Positions 1 through 9,349 of a stretch of 64,000 bases of DNA are shown one piece after another; within the stretch, counting starts at the first letter, position 1; each line of letters opens with the position of its first letter. The position numbers were made by a program, and so were the translations under genes. The notes beneath the pieces were generated by a model, which had not been told where the DNA came from, made no database searches, and worked only from the letters and a program-made list of their open reading frames with translations. The DNA comes from Nocardia vaccinii NBRC 15922 (GTDB lineage: Bacteria > Actinomycetota > Actinomycetes > Mycobacteriales > Mycobacteriaceae). The stretch covers positions 94,047-158,046 of the forward strand of contig NZ_BDCC01000010.1 of the NCBI RefSeq assembly GCF_001613305.1, given 5' to 3'.

Positions 1-462
<462 letters not shown>

Positions 463-469
<7 letters not shown>

Positions 470-519
470 GTCACAATTGCGAAGCGCTCATGGGCGCGAC
501 TCGGGTGCGGGTGTCCCGC
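463..519. repeat. Element family 2, copy 1 (gene-end hairpin element)
   Basis: CCCATGAG (463-470) pairs perfectly with CTCATGGG (487-494) around a 16-nt loop that contains GCGAAG. It is followed by a 25-nt tract ending in a GCGGG-TGT-CCCGC hairpin (507-519). The tract matches 20 of 25 positions at 61241-61265, where another GCGAAG loop lies between different pairing arms. The left arm contains the stop codon of the upstream thiolase. Confidence 0.6.
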
Positions 520-536
520 GAAGGCAGGGTGCAGCC

Positions 537-1409
537 GTGAAATTCACCGTCGGAATCGCGATGAGCCCGCTCGAGCAGCTGCCCGAGCTCGCGAAAACGG
601 CCGAGGAATGCGGATTTTCGAGTATCGCACTGCCGGATTCGCTGTTCTACATGCAATCCCAGTCGGAGAAGTATCCGTACACTCCCGATGGCAACCGCTT
701 CTGGGGGCCGGACACGCCGTGGGTGGATCCGCTGATCGGCGCGACTGCCATGGCCGCGGCCACCGAGAAGATCCACTTCTACACCAACGTGCTCAAACTC
801 GGTTCACGCAATCCGCTGCTGTTGGCGCGTCAGGTCGGTTCCGTCGCGGCACTGAGCGGCAACCGGTTCGGCTTCGGCGTCGGAATCGGCTGGGCCCCGG
901 AAGAATTCGAGTGGTGTGGAGTGCCCTACGCGCGTCGCGGAGCGCGCGTGGACGAGATGATCGATGTGATCAAGCTGGTCCTGGGCGGCGGAATGGTCGA
1001 ATTCCACGGTGAGTTCTACGATTTCGACAAACTGCAGATGAGCCCGGCGCCCGCCGAGCCCGTGCCGTTCTACATCGGCGGCCACACCGGTCCGGCCCTG
1101 CGCCGGGCCGCCCGGGTGGGCGACGGCTGGACCTCGGCGATGATGAAGTACGACGATATCGTCGGCACCATCGCGGAACTGACCAAGCTGCGCGCCGAAT
1201 ACGGCCGTGCGGCGGAACCGTTCGAGATTCAGGTGGTCTGCATCGACCGCTTCGGCAAGTCGGGCTACGAGGAGCTGGCCGCGGCCGGGGTCACCGACTC
1301 CATCGTGGTCCCGTGGATCTTCGACGGCCTCGGCTTCGATTCCGAACTCTCGGCGAAACAGGATTCGCTGCGCCGCTTCGCCGATCAGTACATTCAGGGG
1401 GCGAAATGA
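537..1409 (+). CDS. LLM-class F420-dependent oxidoreductase in the sterol cluster
   Basis: This 290-residue protein has the TIM-barrel pattern of bacterial luciferase-like F420 enzymes, such as the N-terminal KFTVGIAMSP strand, the GNRFGFGVGIGWAPEEF segment and PFYIGGHTGPALRRAARVGDG near residue 180. The GTG at 537 was chosen because it starts exactly at the conserved first strand; upstream in-frame codons run through a repeat element. A similar enzyme, Rv3520c, lies in the KstR-controlled sterol region of M. tuberculosis. The physiological substrate is unknown and is inferred to be a steroid intermediate. The stop overlaps the next start (ATGA, 1406-1409), so the two genes are probably translationally coupled. 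Confidence 0.8.
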   Translation: MKFTVGIAMSPLEQLPELAKTAEECGFSSIALPDSLFYMQSQSEKYPYTPDGNRFWGPDTPWVDPLIGATAMAAATEKIHFYTNVLKLGSRNPLLLARQVGSVAALSGNRFGFGVGIGWAPEEFEWCGVPYARRGARVDEMIDVIKLVLGGGMVEFHGEFYDFDKLQMSPAPAEPVPFYIGGHTGPALRRAARVGDGWTSAMMKYDDIVGTIAELTKLRAEYGRAAEPFEIQVVCIDRFGKSGYEELAAAGVTDSIVVPWIFDGLGFDSELSAKQDSLRRFADQYIQGAK

Positions 1410-1828
1410 GCACCGCTGCGAGCGGGCAGGACGAACATCCTGCGCGCCGGGCCGCTTACGCCTCCCAGGCGGCGGTACGCGCCCGCGACAAGCAGGCATG
1501 GCTCGACCTGTTCGCCGCGGACGGCATCGTCGAGGACCCGATCGGCCCGTCCGGCTTCGACCCCGAGGGCAAGGGGCACCGCGGCCGGGACGCGATTTCG
1601 GCGTTCTGGGACAAGGCGATCGCCGCGACGGAGTCCATCGACTTCGTCTTCGGTGATTCCTTCGCCTGCGGCGCCGAGGTGGCCTTCACCGGCCTCATCC
1701 GCACCCACATAGGCGGCCAGATCATCGACGCGGAAGGCGTCTTCACCTACCGCGTCGACGACGACGGCAAGATCGCCGCCCTGCGCGCCTACTGGGAGAC
1801 CGACCGCGCCATGCGCACCATGCGGTGA
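1406..1828 (+). CDS. SnoaL/NTF2-like domain protein
   Basis: A 140-residue single-domain protein that fits the SnoaL/ketosteroid-isomerase-like NTF2 fold. It has an N-terminal helix with ARDKQAWLDLFAADGIVEDP, a GRDAISAFWDKAI helix, and C-terminal strands ending in YWETDRAMRTMR. The fold is used by small isomerases, cyclases and non-enzymatic binding proteins, so the reaction cannot be given. Its start overlaps the preceding F420-dependent oxidoreductase by four bases, which points to a joint role in sterol breakdown. A strong bidirectional terminator follows at 1898-1935. Confidence 0.75.
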   Translation: MSTAASGQDEHPARRAAYASQAAVRARDKQAWLDLFAADGIVEDPIGPSGFDPEGKGHRGRDAISAFWDKAIAATESIDFVFGDSFACGAEVAFTGLIRTHIGGQIIDAEGVFTYRVDDDGKIAALRAYWETDRAMRTMR

Positions 1829-1897
1829 TATCTGCCTCCGCTTCGCTACGGCGTGTTCTCGGCGCTGTAAGGCAGATTCGGCCGCTGGGTGTCGAGA

Positions 1898-1935
1898 CGA
1901 AAGGGGCGGGCACCATCCGGTGCCCGCCCCTTTCG
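1898..1935. terminator. Bidirectional terminator between the SnoaL-like gene and cyp125
   Basis: A perfect 17-bp stem (1898-1914 with 1919-1935; left arm starts CGAAAGGGGCGGG) closes a 4-nt ATCC loop. With AAA on one side and TTT on the other it can serve the convergent genes ending at 1828 and 1943. Confidence 0.85.
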
Positions 1936-1942
1936 CTGTCTC

Positions 1943-3250
1943 TCAGTACTTCACTTCGAATTCCTTGATGCCGTTCAGCCAGCCGGAGCGCAGTCGCTTG
2001 GGGTCGCCCAGCTTGGAGATGTCGGGCAGGTGGTCAGCGATGGCGTTGAAGATCAGGTCGATTTCCAGCCGGGCCAGGTTCGCGCCGATGCAGAAGTGCG
2101 CGCCCGTGCCGCCGAATGCCAAGTGCGGGTTGGGGTCCCGGGTGATGTCGAAGGAGAAGGGATTCTCGAACACCTCCTCGTCGAAGTTGGCCGAGCGGTA
2201 CACCAGCACCACCCGCTGCCCCTTCTTGATCGTCACCCCGCCCAGTTCGGTGTCCTCGAGCGCGGTGCGCTGGAACGAGGAGACCGGCGTGGCCCAGCGG
2301 ATGATCTCGTCGGCCGCGGTGGCCGGGCGCTCCTTCTTGTAGAGCTCCCACTGGTCCGGGTTCTCCAGGAAGGCGACCATGCCGTGCGAGATGGCGTTGC
2401 GCGTGGTCTCGTTACCGGCCACGGCCAGCAGGATCACGAAGAAGCCGAACTCCTCCGAGGTCAGCGACTCACCGTCGATATCGGCGTTGACCAGCTCGGT
2501 CACGATGTCACCGGCCGGGCTGGCCTTGCGCGCCTCGGCCATCTGCCAGGCGTAACCCAGGATCTCGGTCGAGGCGAGCAGCGGGTCGGCGGTGGACTCG
2601 GGGTCGTCGTATCCGGTCATGTCGTTGGACCACTGGAACAGCTTCATCCGGTCCTCTTGCGGCACGCCGATCAGTTCCGCGATGGCCTGCAGCGGCAGCT
2701 CACAGGCCACCTGCGTGACGAAATCACCGGCGCCGGACTTGGCGGCCGCCTCGACGATCCCCTTGGCCCGTGCGGACAGCTCGTCGCGCAGCCCGTTGAC
2801 CGCGCGCGGGGTGAAACCCTTGGCGATCAGCTTGCGCATCCGGGTGTGCTGCGGCGCGTCCTGGTTGAGCAGCACGAAACGCTGCATCTCGATGTTCTCG
2901 CGCTGGATGTCGTCGTTGAACCGCGGGATGGCGGTGTTTTCGTAGTTGGAGAACACGTCGCTGCGACGCGACACCTCCTTGACGTCAGCGTGCTTGCTGA
3001 CAACCCAGAAGCCGTCGTCGTGGAACCCACCCACCTCGGGCGACTTGGGATTCCACCAGATCGGCGCGCTACGGCGCAGCTCGGCCAATTCCTCGACCGG
3101 CACCCGTTCCGCCCAGATCTGCGGATCGGTCACATCGAAGCCCTTGGGCAGGTTCGGCCCGGCATGAGCGTCGGGTCCAGAGGCAGCAGCTTGCGTAACC
3201 ACGGAGGACCCCGTGAATGCCGCATCCGATCCAGCGCGAGTGTCAACCAC
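1943..3250 (-). CDS. cyp125: Cytochrome P450 CYP125, steroid C26/C27-monooxygenase
   Basis: The protein matches CYP125 of M. tuberculosis along its length from remembered sequence, for example GFFV-LAVAGNETTRN in the I helix, ADEII/VRWATPV with the ExxR motif, and FGGTGAHFCIGANLAR with the haem-ligand Cys at about residue 387. CYP125 oxidises the terminal side-chain carbon of cholesterol or cholestenone, the first step of side-chain breakdown. The ORF runs up to an ATG at 3280, but that start lies in the KstR operator. The GTG at 3250 has GGAG about 10 bases upstream and is preferred, giving 435 residues. Residues about 10-31 come from an inserted repeat (SVVTQAAASGPD) ahead of the native LPKGFDVTDP start of the fold. 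It is divergent from fadA5. Confidence 0.9.
   Translation of the reverse strand: MVDTRAGSDAAFTGSSVVTQAAASGPDAHAGPNLPKGFDVTDPQIWAERVPVEELAELRRSAPIWWNPKSPEVGGFHDDGFWVVSKHADVKEVSRRSDVFSNYENTAIPRFNDDIQRENIEMQRFVLLNQDAPQHTRMRKLIAKGFTPRAVNGLRDELSARAKGIVEAAAKSGAGDFVTQVACELPLQAIAELIGVPQEDRMKLFQWSNDMTGYDDPESTADPLLASTEILGYAWQMAEARKASPAGDIVTELVNADIDGESLTSEEFGFFVILLAVAGNETTRNAISHGMVAFLENPDQWELYKKERPATAADEIIRWATPVSSFQRTALEDTELGGVTIKKGQRVVLVYRSANFDEEVFENPFSFDITRDPNPHLAFGGTGAHFCIGANLARLEIDLIFNAIADHLPDISKLGDPKRLRSGWLNGIKEFEVKY
3160..3222 (+). repeat. Element family 1, copy a (in cyp125)
   Basis: The conserved core at 3173-3212 contains CAGCTTGCGTAACCACGG. The core ends GGGTCC (3173-3178) and GGACCC (3206-3211) pair, and an outer arm CGGCAT (3160-3165) pairs with ATGCCG (3217-3222). 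On the cyp125 strand it is translated in frame as SVVTQAAASGPD. Six of the 40 core bases differ from copy b, including a T/A pair where copy b has C/G. Confidence 0.85.
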
Positions 3251-3272
3251 CAGCTTGTCTCCTTCGACTAAC

Positions 3273-4553
<1,281 letters not shown>

Positions 4554-4586
4554 TACCGACAATTCGGTCAGCAAAGATCCCGGCAT

Positions 4587-4627
4587 CTCCGCCCCGGCGC
4601 GCACCCTTCCCGCGCGCCGGGGCGGAG
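4587..4627 (+). terminator. GC-rich hairpin after fadA5
   Basis: A perfect 16-bp stem (4587-4602, beginning CTCCGCCCCGGC, with 4612-4627) closes a 9-nt loop. It starts 34 bases after the fadA5 stop and lacks a real U tract, as is common for actinobacterial terminators. Confidence 0.7.
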
Positions 4628-5055
4628 TTGTGAGTATGGTCCTCATGTGCGTCGCTGGCGCACATGCGACAGCCCAGATCAGAGCCGCGCGAGTCCGATC
4701 AGCGCTCTTATCAGCCGTTGTTGAATCTTCACGCCCGAATTATCCGAACGTGTCGTACGCCACACAATCTCCGATACAGACAGGACTATGAGACGTCAGC
4801 TATTATCTGGCAATCAAAGATGCGGGTCGAAGGACCCTTGCGACGGGCCAGAACCGGCGTCTACCAGCGGTTCCCGACAACCGTTGCGGTGGCCCGCAAA
4901 CGCAGCCGCCACCGCCGGTTCACGGACTGGGCGTCTGGAAGCTTCAAGGAAATCGCGAATCAGGCGTAGGTTTTCAGTTACTCAGCCGCTAATATCAATG
5001 ATACGTATCCGAGATAACGACTGTTAGTACAGCGAAGGGAATTGGGCGGCTCACA
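4628..5055. other. Intergenic region upstream of the EspR-like gene
   Basis: No convincing gene is seen. The short plus-strand frames here are Arg/Ser-rich and match no family. The stretch from about 4720 to 5040 is less GC-rich than its surroundings and probably carries the promoter of the regulator at 5056. AAGGGAATTGGGCGG just upstream may serve as its ribosome-binding region. Confidence 0.4.
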
Positions 5056-5472
5056 ATGGCTGATTTCGCGGCGCGGCTGAACAAGCTGTTCGAAACCGTG
5101 CATCCCCCGGGGCGTAAGCCGCACACCAACGCGGAGGTGGCGGCCGCGCTCACGGCCTCCGGCCATCCGATCTCGAAACCGTATCTCTCACAGCTGCGGT
5201 CAGGACAGCGCACAAACCCCTCTGATGAGACGGTGGCCGCGCTGGCGAAGTTCTTCAAGGTCAAACCGGACTACTTCTTCAACGACATCTACGCGGCCAA
5301 GATCGATCACGATCTCGAGCTGCTGTCCCAGCTGCAAGGCTATGGACTGCGTCGTCTGTCGAGTAGGGCGTTCGATCTCTCCGAAGAGTCGCAGAACCTC
5401 CTGACCTCCATGGCAGAGAAGCTGCGGGCGAGCGAGGGTCTACCCGAGATCCCGCCGGACGGCACGGAATAG
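5056..5472 (+). CDS. EspR-like XRE-family DNA-binding regulator
   Basis: This 138-residue protein resembles mycobacterial EspR. It has the N-terminal FAARLN-LF-TV-PPGR segment, then an XRE helix-turn-helix around residues 25-65 (NAEVAAAL, PYLSQLRSGQRTNPS, VAALAKFFKVKPDYFF), then a helical C-terminal dimerisation part. EspR controls ESX-1 and lipid genes in M. tuberculosis as a nucleoid-associated dimer of dimers. Actinomycetes have many paralogues, so the targets here are unknown. It stands alone between a long intergenic region and a strong terminator, with a perfect 36-bp palindrome downstream and an ImmA/IrrE peptidase nearby on the other strand. Confidence 0.8.
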   Translation: MADFAARLNKLFETVHPPGRKPHTNAEVAAALTASGHPISKPYLSQLRSGQRTNPSDETVAALAKFFKVKPDYFFNDIYAAKIDHDLELLSQLQGYGLRRLSSRAFDLSEESQNLLTSMAEKLRASEGLPEIPPDGTE

Positions 5473-5482
5473 GAAGTCCCAC

Positions 5483-5526
5483 AAAGCGACACAGTGCGGA
5501 GTCCAGTTTCCGCACTGTGTCGCTTT
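5483..5526 (+). terminator. Rho-independent terminator after the EspR-like gene
   Basis: An 18-bp perfect stem (5483-5500 with 5509-5526; left arm AAAGCGACACAGTGCGGA) with an 8-nt loop, ending in TTTT. It lies 10 bases after the stop codon. Confidence 0.9.
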
Positions 5527-5597
5527 TGGGTCGTAAACCGAAGCGGACACGCTTCGGTCACAAGTGCGAGCACATACCGGGAGGTTGTGCTCCGTTC

Positions 5598-5633
5598 ATC
5601 CGTTGTGCACACGCATGCGTGTGCACAACGGAT
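5598..5633. repeat. 36-bp perfect palindrome
   Basis: Both halves are exact reverse complements with no spacer; the left half is ATCCGTTGTGCACACGCA. It has no adjacent T tract, so it is not an obvious terminator. It lies in the convergent gap between the EspR-like gene (ending 5472) and the membrane protein gene (ending 5784). The rest of 5527-5783 contains no convincing gene. Confidence 0.9.
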
Positions 5634-5783
5634 TAGTGGATGTGATCAGCACCGCCATACCGGTTGGTTCGGCGAACACCGAGCGTTTGTGACCCAGCAC
5701 GAAAAAATCCATTGGTGTTCCCATAAACACGGAAGACAAAACATGCATACCGGACTTTCAACCCGGGTATTTCATGCGCGTCG

Positions 5784-6791
5784 CTATATGGCCGGACTAC
5801 CCGGTTCGGCATCGAATGCGCGGGCAATCGCTTGCACCCATCCACGCGGGCTCAGGCCCTGCGGCGGCGCGATCCAGCGCGCGTCGACCACCACGTCGCC
5901 CAGCGGGTTATGAGCCCAGCGCGCGACGAATTCGGCGCGTTCGGAGGCCGAGCCCGGCGGCGTTCCAGCTGCGGCCAGCTCGACGCCGCCGCCCGACTGC
6001 AGATACAGCGCGTCCATGATCTGCGCGACGTGGTCCGATGCCTCGAGCTGCGCCGTGGAACCGGTCTGGTCGTGTGCGACGACCTCCGGGAAACGCTTGA
6101 TCATGGTGTGGTGCAGCGGCCGAATCTGCCGCAGTAGCACACGCGCTCGCACCCACAGCTCGATGACGATCCACACCGCGCCCACCGCGATCAGCAGGCT
6201 CGCGATCTGCCAGATCGGCCAGTACCAGCCCGCGGTCGAGGGCCGCGCGGGCGTCTCGCCGATCGCCAGCCGACGGATCGACATGCCCGCGAGCACCCCG
6301 ACCACGATGGTGCCGAAGGTGTAGAGCGCGATACCGCGGCCCAGCGCGGTCCAGTCGAGGTTCCGCAAGCCTGTCACGGCGATGAACGCACAGCCCGCCA
6401 GGGTCGTCACCCAGCCGAACAGCACCGACCAGGCCAGCGTGAACACGATGGCGATCAGACCGACGCCGTAGATCACCAGGGCGATCTGGCGCAGATTCCG
6501 CCGCGAAACCACCGGCCAGGCAGCCGCCGCCACCACCGAGGTGGCCACGGTGAACGACAACCAGGCCGCAACGGCCATCCGATCGCCGAACATCATGCCG
6601 TGAATGCCGTGCGGCACCAGATTGTCCAGTGCCAGAGCGATTTCCGGGACCGACACGGTCGCCGCGGCCGCCACCGAGGCCACCGCGACGACGATCGCCA
6701 CCCGCGCGGTCGTCGCCGGTTTCACCAGCACCCGGCCCACCCGGGCCCCAGCCGCCATCCAGATCAGCAGCGCGGTCAACCAGAACGTCAT
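5784..6791 (-). CDS. Polytopic membrane protein (MAB_1171c-like)
   Basis: The 335-residue protein has about seven hydrophobic segments in residues 1-225, including MTFWLTALLIWMAAGARVG at the start and LLIAVGAVWIVIELWVRARV near 215-235. A soluble C-terminal part with LRQIRPLHHTMIKRFPEV and GVELAAAGTPPGSASERAEFVARW follows. The overall form is like proteins annotated as MAB_1171c-family putative transporters in mycobacteria and nocardiae, but the function is unknown. The ATG at 6791 has GAGGGGAAG upstream; the longer frame back to 7037 has no membrane-protein character. The ImmA/IrrE gene precedes it on the same strand, and the two probably work together. Confidence 0.65.
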   Translation of the reverse strand: MTFWLTALLIWMAAGARVGRVLVKPATTARVAIVVAVASVAAAATVSVPEIALALDNLVPHGIHGMMFGDRMAVAAWLSFTVATSVVAAAAWPVVSRRNLRQIALVIYGVGLIAIVFTLAWSVLFGWVTTLAGCAFIAVTGLRNLDWTALGRGIALYTFGTIVVGVLAGMSIRRLAIGETPARPSTAGWYWPIWQIASLLIAVGAVWIVIELWVRARVLLRQIRPLHHTMIKRFPEVVAHDQTGSTAQLEASDHVAQIMDALYLQSGGGVELAAAGTPPGSASERAEFVARWAHNPLGDVVVDARWIAPPQGLSPRGWVQAIARAFDAEPGSPAI

Positions 6792-7062
6792 GCCGCTTCC
6801 CCTCGTGAATTTCGTGGCGCCCCACAGTGTTCGGGCGTCTTGCCGACCATCGGTCGGGCACAGCGGATGCCCGCACGGTGCATTGCTGTTCGACCAGGTG
6901 TCCGGCCGAGTTGTACTCCGCCACGAATCTCGGTGCGGTGCGGCTCTGCGTGCCCCGGCGCCGCATTTGTTTCCGAGAGCATCCACGCGAACCGCGCTTC
7001 GTCCCCGGTAACGATGTGGCGCAGCGTCATCCGGCACCGCGCCGGGTGTGGGCCGGGCGCGC

Positions 7063-7575
7063 TCATCCCAGCGCCTCGTCGAAACGCAGGACCGAGACGC
7101 CCGCGCCGCGATTGCGGAATACGCGCAGACGGGTCATCAGCATGTTGGCGAAGGTTTCGGCTTCCCATTCGGCTTGCTCGTCCTCGCCGTCGTCGACGAT
7201 CTGCTGATGTGAGCGCTGGCTGAGCATGTAGGCGATGAGATCGTCGCTGGCCTCGAGGGTGACCTCGGTGGCCGTCTCGCCCGGATGGTCGAAGATGATG
7301 TGCCCCAACTCGTGTGCGAGGGTGTGCTCGCGACTCGGCAGCGCCGAGGCCAGCACGATGACGTCCTTCTCCGGATAACTCCGTCGCTGACCACACACAC
7401 CGGGACCGAGCCGGGCGCTGGCGATCTCGATCGGGCGGCGGCGTTCGGCCGAGACGGCCAGGACCACCTCGTCCAGATCGGTGGCGTCGAAATCGGCTGC
7501 CACCGCGCAGACCGCGTCCACCGCGGCCGCGACGCGGCGATACGACCGACCGCTCCGGGTACGACTCTCGGTCAC
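7063..7575 (-). CDS. ImmA/IrrE-family metallopeptidase
   Basis: A 170-residue protein with the zinc-binding HELGH motif in LAHELGHIIFDHPGE (about residue 88) and a downstream ETFANMLM helix, the usual ImmA/IrrE (DUF955) layout. Members of this family cleave XRE-type repressors or related regulators in response to a signal, as ImmA does in ICEBs1. Here an EspR-like XRE regulator and a membrane protein are encoded close by, which makes them candidates for substrate and partner, but that is inference. The gene sits 12 bases downstream of the GTGSA-repeat gene on the same strand. Confidence 0.8.
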   Translation of the reverse strand: MTESRTRSGRSYRRVAAAVDAVCAVAADFDATDLDEVVLAVSAERRRPIEIASARLGPGVCGQRRSYPEKDVIVLASALPSREHTLAHELGHIIFDHPGETATEVTLEASDDLIAYMLSQRSHQQIVDDGEDEQAEWEAETFANMLMTRLRVFRNRGAGVSVLRFDEALG

Positions 7576-7587
7576 GACCTCAACCCC

Positions 7588-8976
7588 CTATGCCCGAGGT
7601 CCGAAGAATTCCGCGCGTGCGGCGTCGATGCGCGCCTGCGCGGCCGAAGCGCTGTGGAAACTGATCGCGCCGGACGCGGCCGCGGCCAGCGCCATGGCGA
7701 CCAGACCGCCGATCACGGTCAGCACCGCGGGCTTGGGCAGCGCGGAGCTCGCCGCGGTCGGGCGCACATCCGGGTTGGGCTGGGCCTGCGGGGTGGGCGC
7801 AGCGGACGCGACCGGAGGCGCGGCGGGCGCGGGCGGGGCCGTGACGGGCGCGGCAGGCGGTGCCGCCGACGGAATCGGGACCGAGGGAACCGGGGCCCCG
7901 GGCCCCGCGGGCGGTATGGCCAGCGGTGCGGAGGGGGCGGGCGGGGACTGCGGCGGCTGCAACAGCAGCAGGAGCAGCAGCGGTGAGGCGGCAGCGGCCG
8001 AACCGAGCGCCGCCGAACCGGTCAGCGCGGAACCCGTTCCGGCCAGTCCCGCCAATGCGGAACCCGTTGCAGCGGAACCTGTTCCGAGGATGGCGGCCAG
8101 CACCGGGCCGACCGCGGAACCGCTGCCCAGCAACGCCGCGCCCGCGGCCGAACCGGCGCCGAGCAATGCCGCCCCGGTGGCCGCACCGGCGGAACCGACT
8201 GCGGCGGAACCGGTTCCGAGCAATATGCCAAGTAGTGTGGTGGCTGCGGATCCGGTGCCTGCCAGCGCCGAACCTGTGCCGGCAGCCGCGGAACCCGCTG
8301 CGGCGGAACCGGTTGCGCCGAGCCCGACGCCCGCACCCGCAGCGGCCGACCCGGTTCCGGCCAGTGCCGAACCGGTACCCGCGGCGGCCGAGCCGACGGC
8401 CGCGGAGCCGGTACCGGCCAGTGCCACGGCGGGCCCCGCCGCAGCCGATCCGGCCGCGGCCGACCCTGTGCCGAGCAGACCCAGCAGTCCCGCCAGCCCT
8501 TCGATTCCGGCGGCCGGGGTTGGTTTGACGGGCAGGCCCGATGTCGGGCGAGTGGCCTGCGCGGGCGTGGAGCCGGCCGGGGAGTTCCGCTGCGGCGGCG
8601 ACTGCTGCACGGGCACGGCGGACCGTGACGTGGACCGGCCCGGGATCTTCAGGGGAATGCCCTGGTCGGGAACCGGCGAACTATCCGGCAGCACCGCGTT
8701 GCCGGGGTTCGAGGAGTCGCTCGGCGTTACCGGATCACCCGGCTCCGACGGGTTGTCCGGCTGTACCGCGTTGTCCGGCGTCGACGCGCTGCCCGAGGAC
8801 AGTGGATTGCCGAATTTCAGTGGATTGCCCGATTTCGCCGGACCGTTCGGCGTCGCCGGAGTGCACTGGTGACAGGACGGGGCGGGCTGCGCCTGGGCGG
8901 CGAACGCCCCCAGTAGCCCGTAACCGGCAGCCAAACCGGTCACTGTCAGGACGCGCACCATGCGACCTATGGCCAT
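7588..8976 (-). CDS. Secreted or anchored Gly-Ala-Ser repeat protein
   Basis: This 462-residue protein begins with a signal peptide (GLLGAFAAQAQP, cleavage near residue 30). Next come a CHQC pair, a Pro/Asn/Ser-rich section (about 35-160), and about 200 residues of imperfect GTGSAAAGSAAAG-type repeats. A proline-rich spacer and one hydrophobic segment near the C-terminus (VLTVIGGLVAMALAAAASG) follow. It looks like a cell-surface protein with a low-complexity stalk; no enzymatic domain is visible. The ATG at 8976 has GGGGAAGG upstream, whereas the frame extending to 9105 lacks a signal. The repeat makes five of the six frames open here, so overlapping long ORFs are shadows. Function unknown. 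Confidence 0.7.
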   Translation of the reverse strand: MAIGRMVRVLTVTGLAAGYGLLGAFAAQAQPAPSCHQCTPATPNGPAKSGNPLKFGNPLSSGSASTPDNAVQPDNPSEPGDPVTPSDSSNPGNAVLPDSSPVPDQGIPLKIPGRSTSRSAVPVQQSPPQRNSPAGSTPAQATRPTSGLPVKPTPAAGIEGLAGLLGLLGTGSAAAGSAAAGPAVALAGTGSAAVGSAAAGTGSALAGTGSAAAGAGVGLGATGSAAAGSAAAGTGSALAGTGSAATTLLGILLGTGSAAVGSAGAATGAALLGAGSAAGAALLGSGSAVGPVLAAILGTGSAATGSALAGLAGTGSALTGSAALGSAAAASPLLLLLLLQPPQSPPAPSAPLAIPPAGPGAPVPSVPIPSAAPPAAPVTAPPAPAAPPVASAAPTPQAQPNPDVRPTAASSALPKPAVLTVIGGLVAMALAAAASGAISFHSASAAQARIDAARAEFFGPRA

Positions 8977-9349
8977 GCGCTTGCCTTCCCCTTCATCATG
9001 TTCAGCGCAGATCTGTACCCGGTCGCGAATCATCCGGGAGTTGAACGGATGTCGATCATCATAACTGCGGGTTGTTTGCTCACGAAGGGGGATTATGTGA
9101 GACATCCCACTGGCGCGGTCGGCGCACGTGGTTCGCGGGCGTCCCGCTCTCCGGTCGGCAACGACCTCGGCGGCGAGCGCGTCCCGGCTGCGCGGTCAGC
9201 CCCGTGGGTCGCGCGGCCCGCGCGGTCATCGCAACTTGCACAGGGATATTCGGCACCGGAGCGGGACCGGATCGTTGCCGGGGAAGGTCGCACGATCCGG
9301 ACCGCGCGCATCGTCCCGGGGCTCGACGCCCCGGGACCCGACGCGTGAT
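8977..9349. other. Intergenic region with a hairpin at 9313-9337
   Basis: No supported gene. The half next to 8976 probably holds the promoter of the repeat protein. GTCCCGGGGC (9313-9322) pairs perfectly with 9328-9337 around TCGAC, 12 bases beyond the stop of the minus-strand SDR, and is the likely terminator of that operon. Confidence 0.6.

Noticed and set aside
1889..3271. Long plus-strand ORF of 460 codons opposite cyp125
   Set aside because: It mirrors the GC-rich codon pattern of cyp125, has no family likeness, and would cross a terminator; cyp125 is certain.
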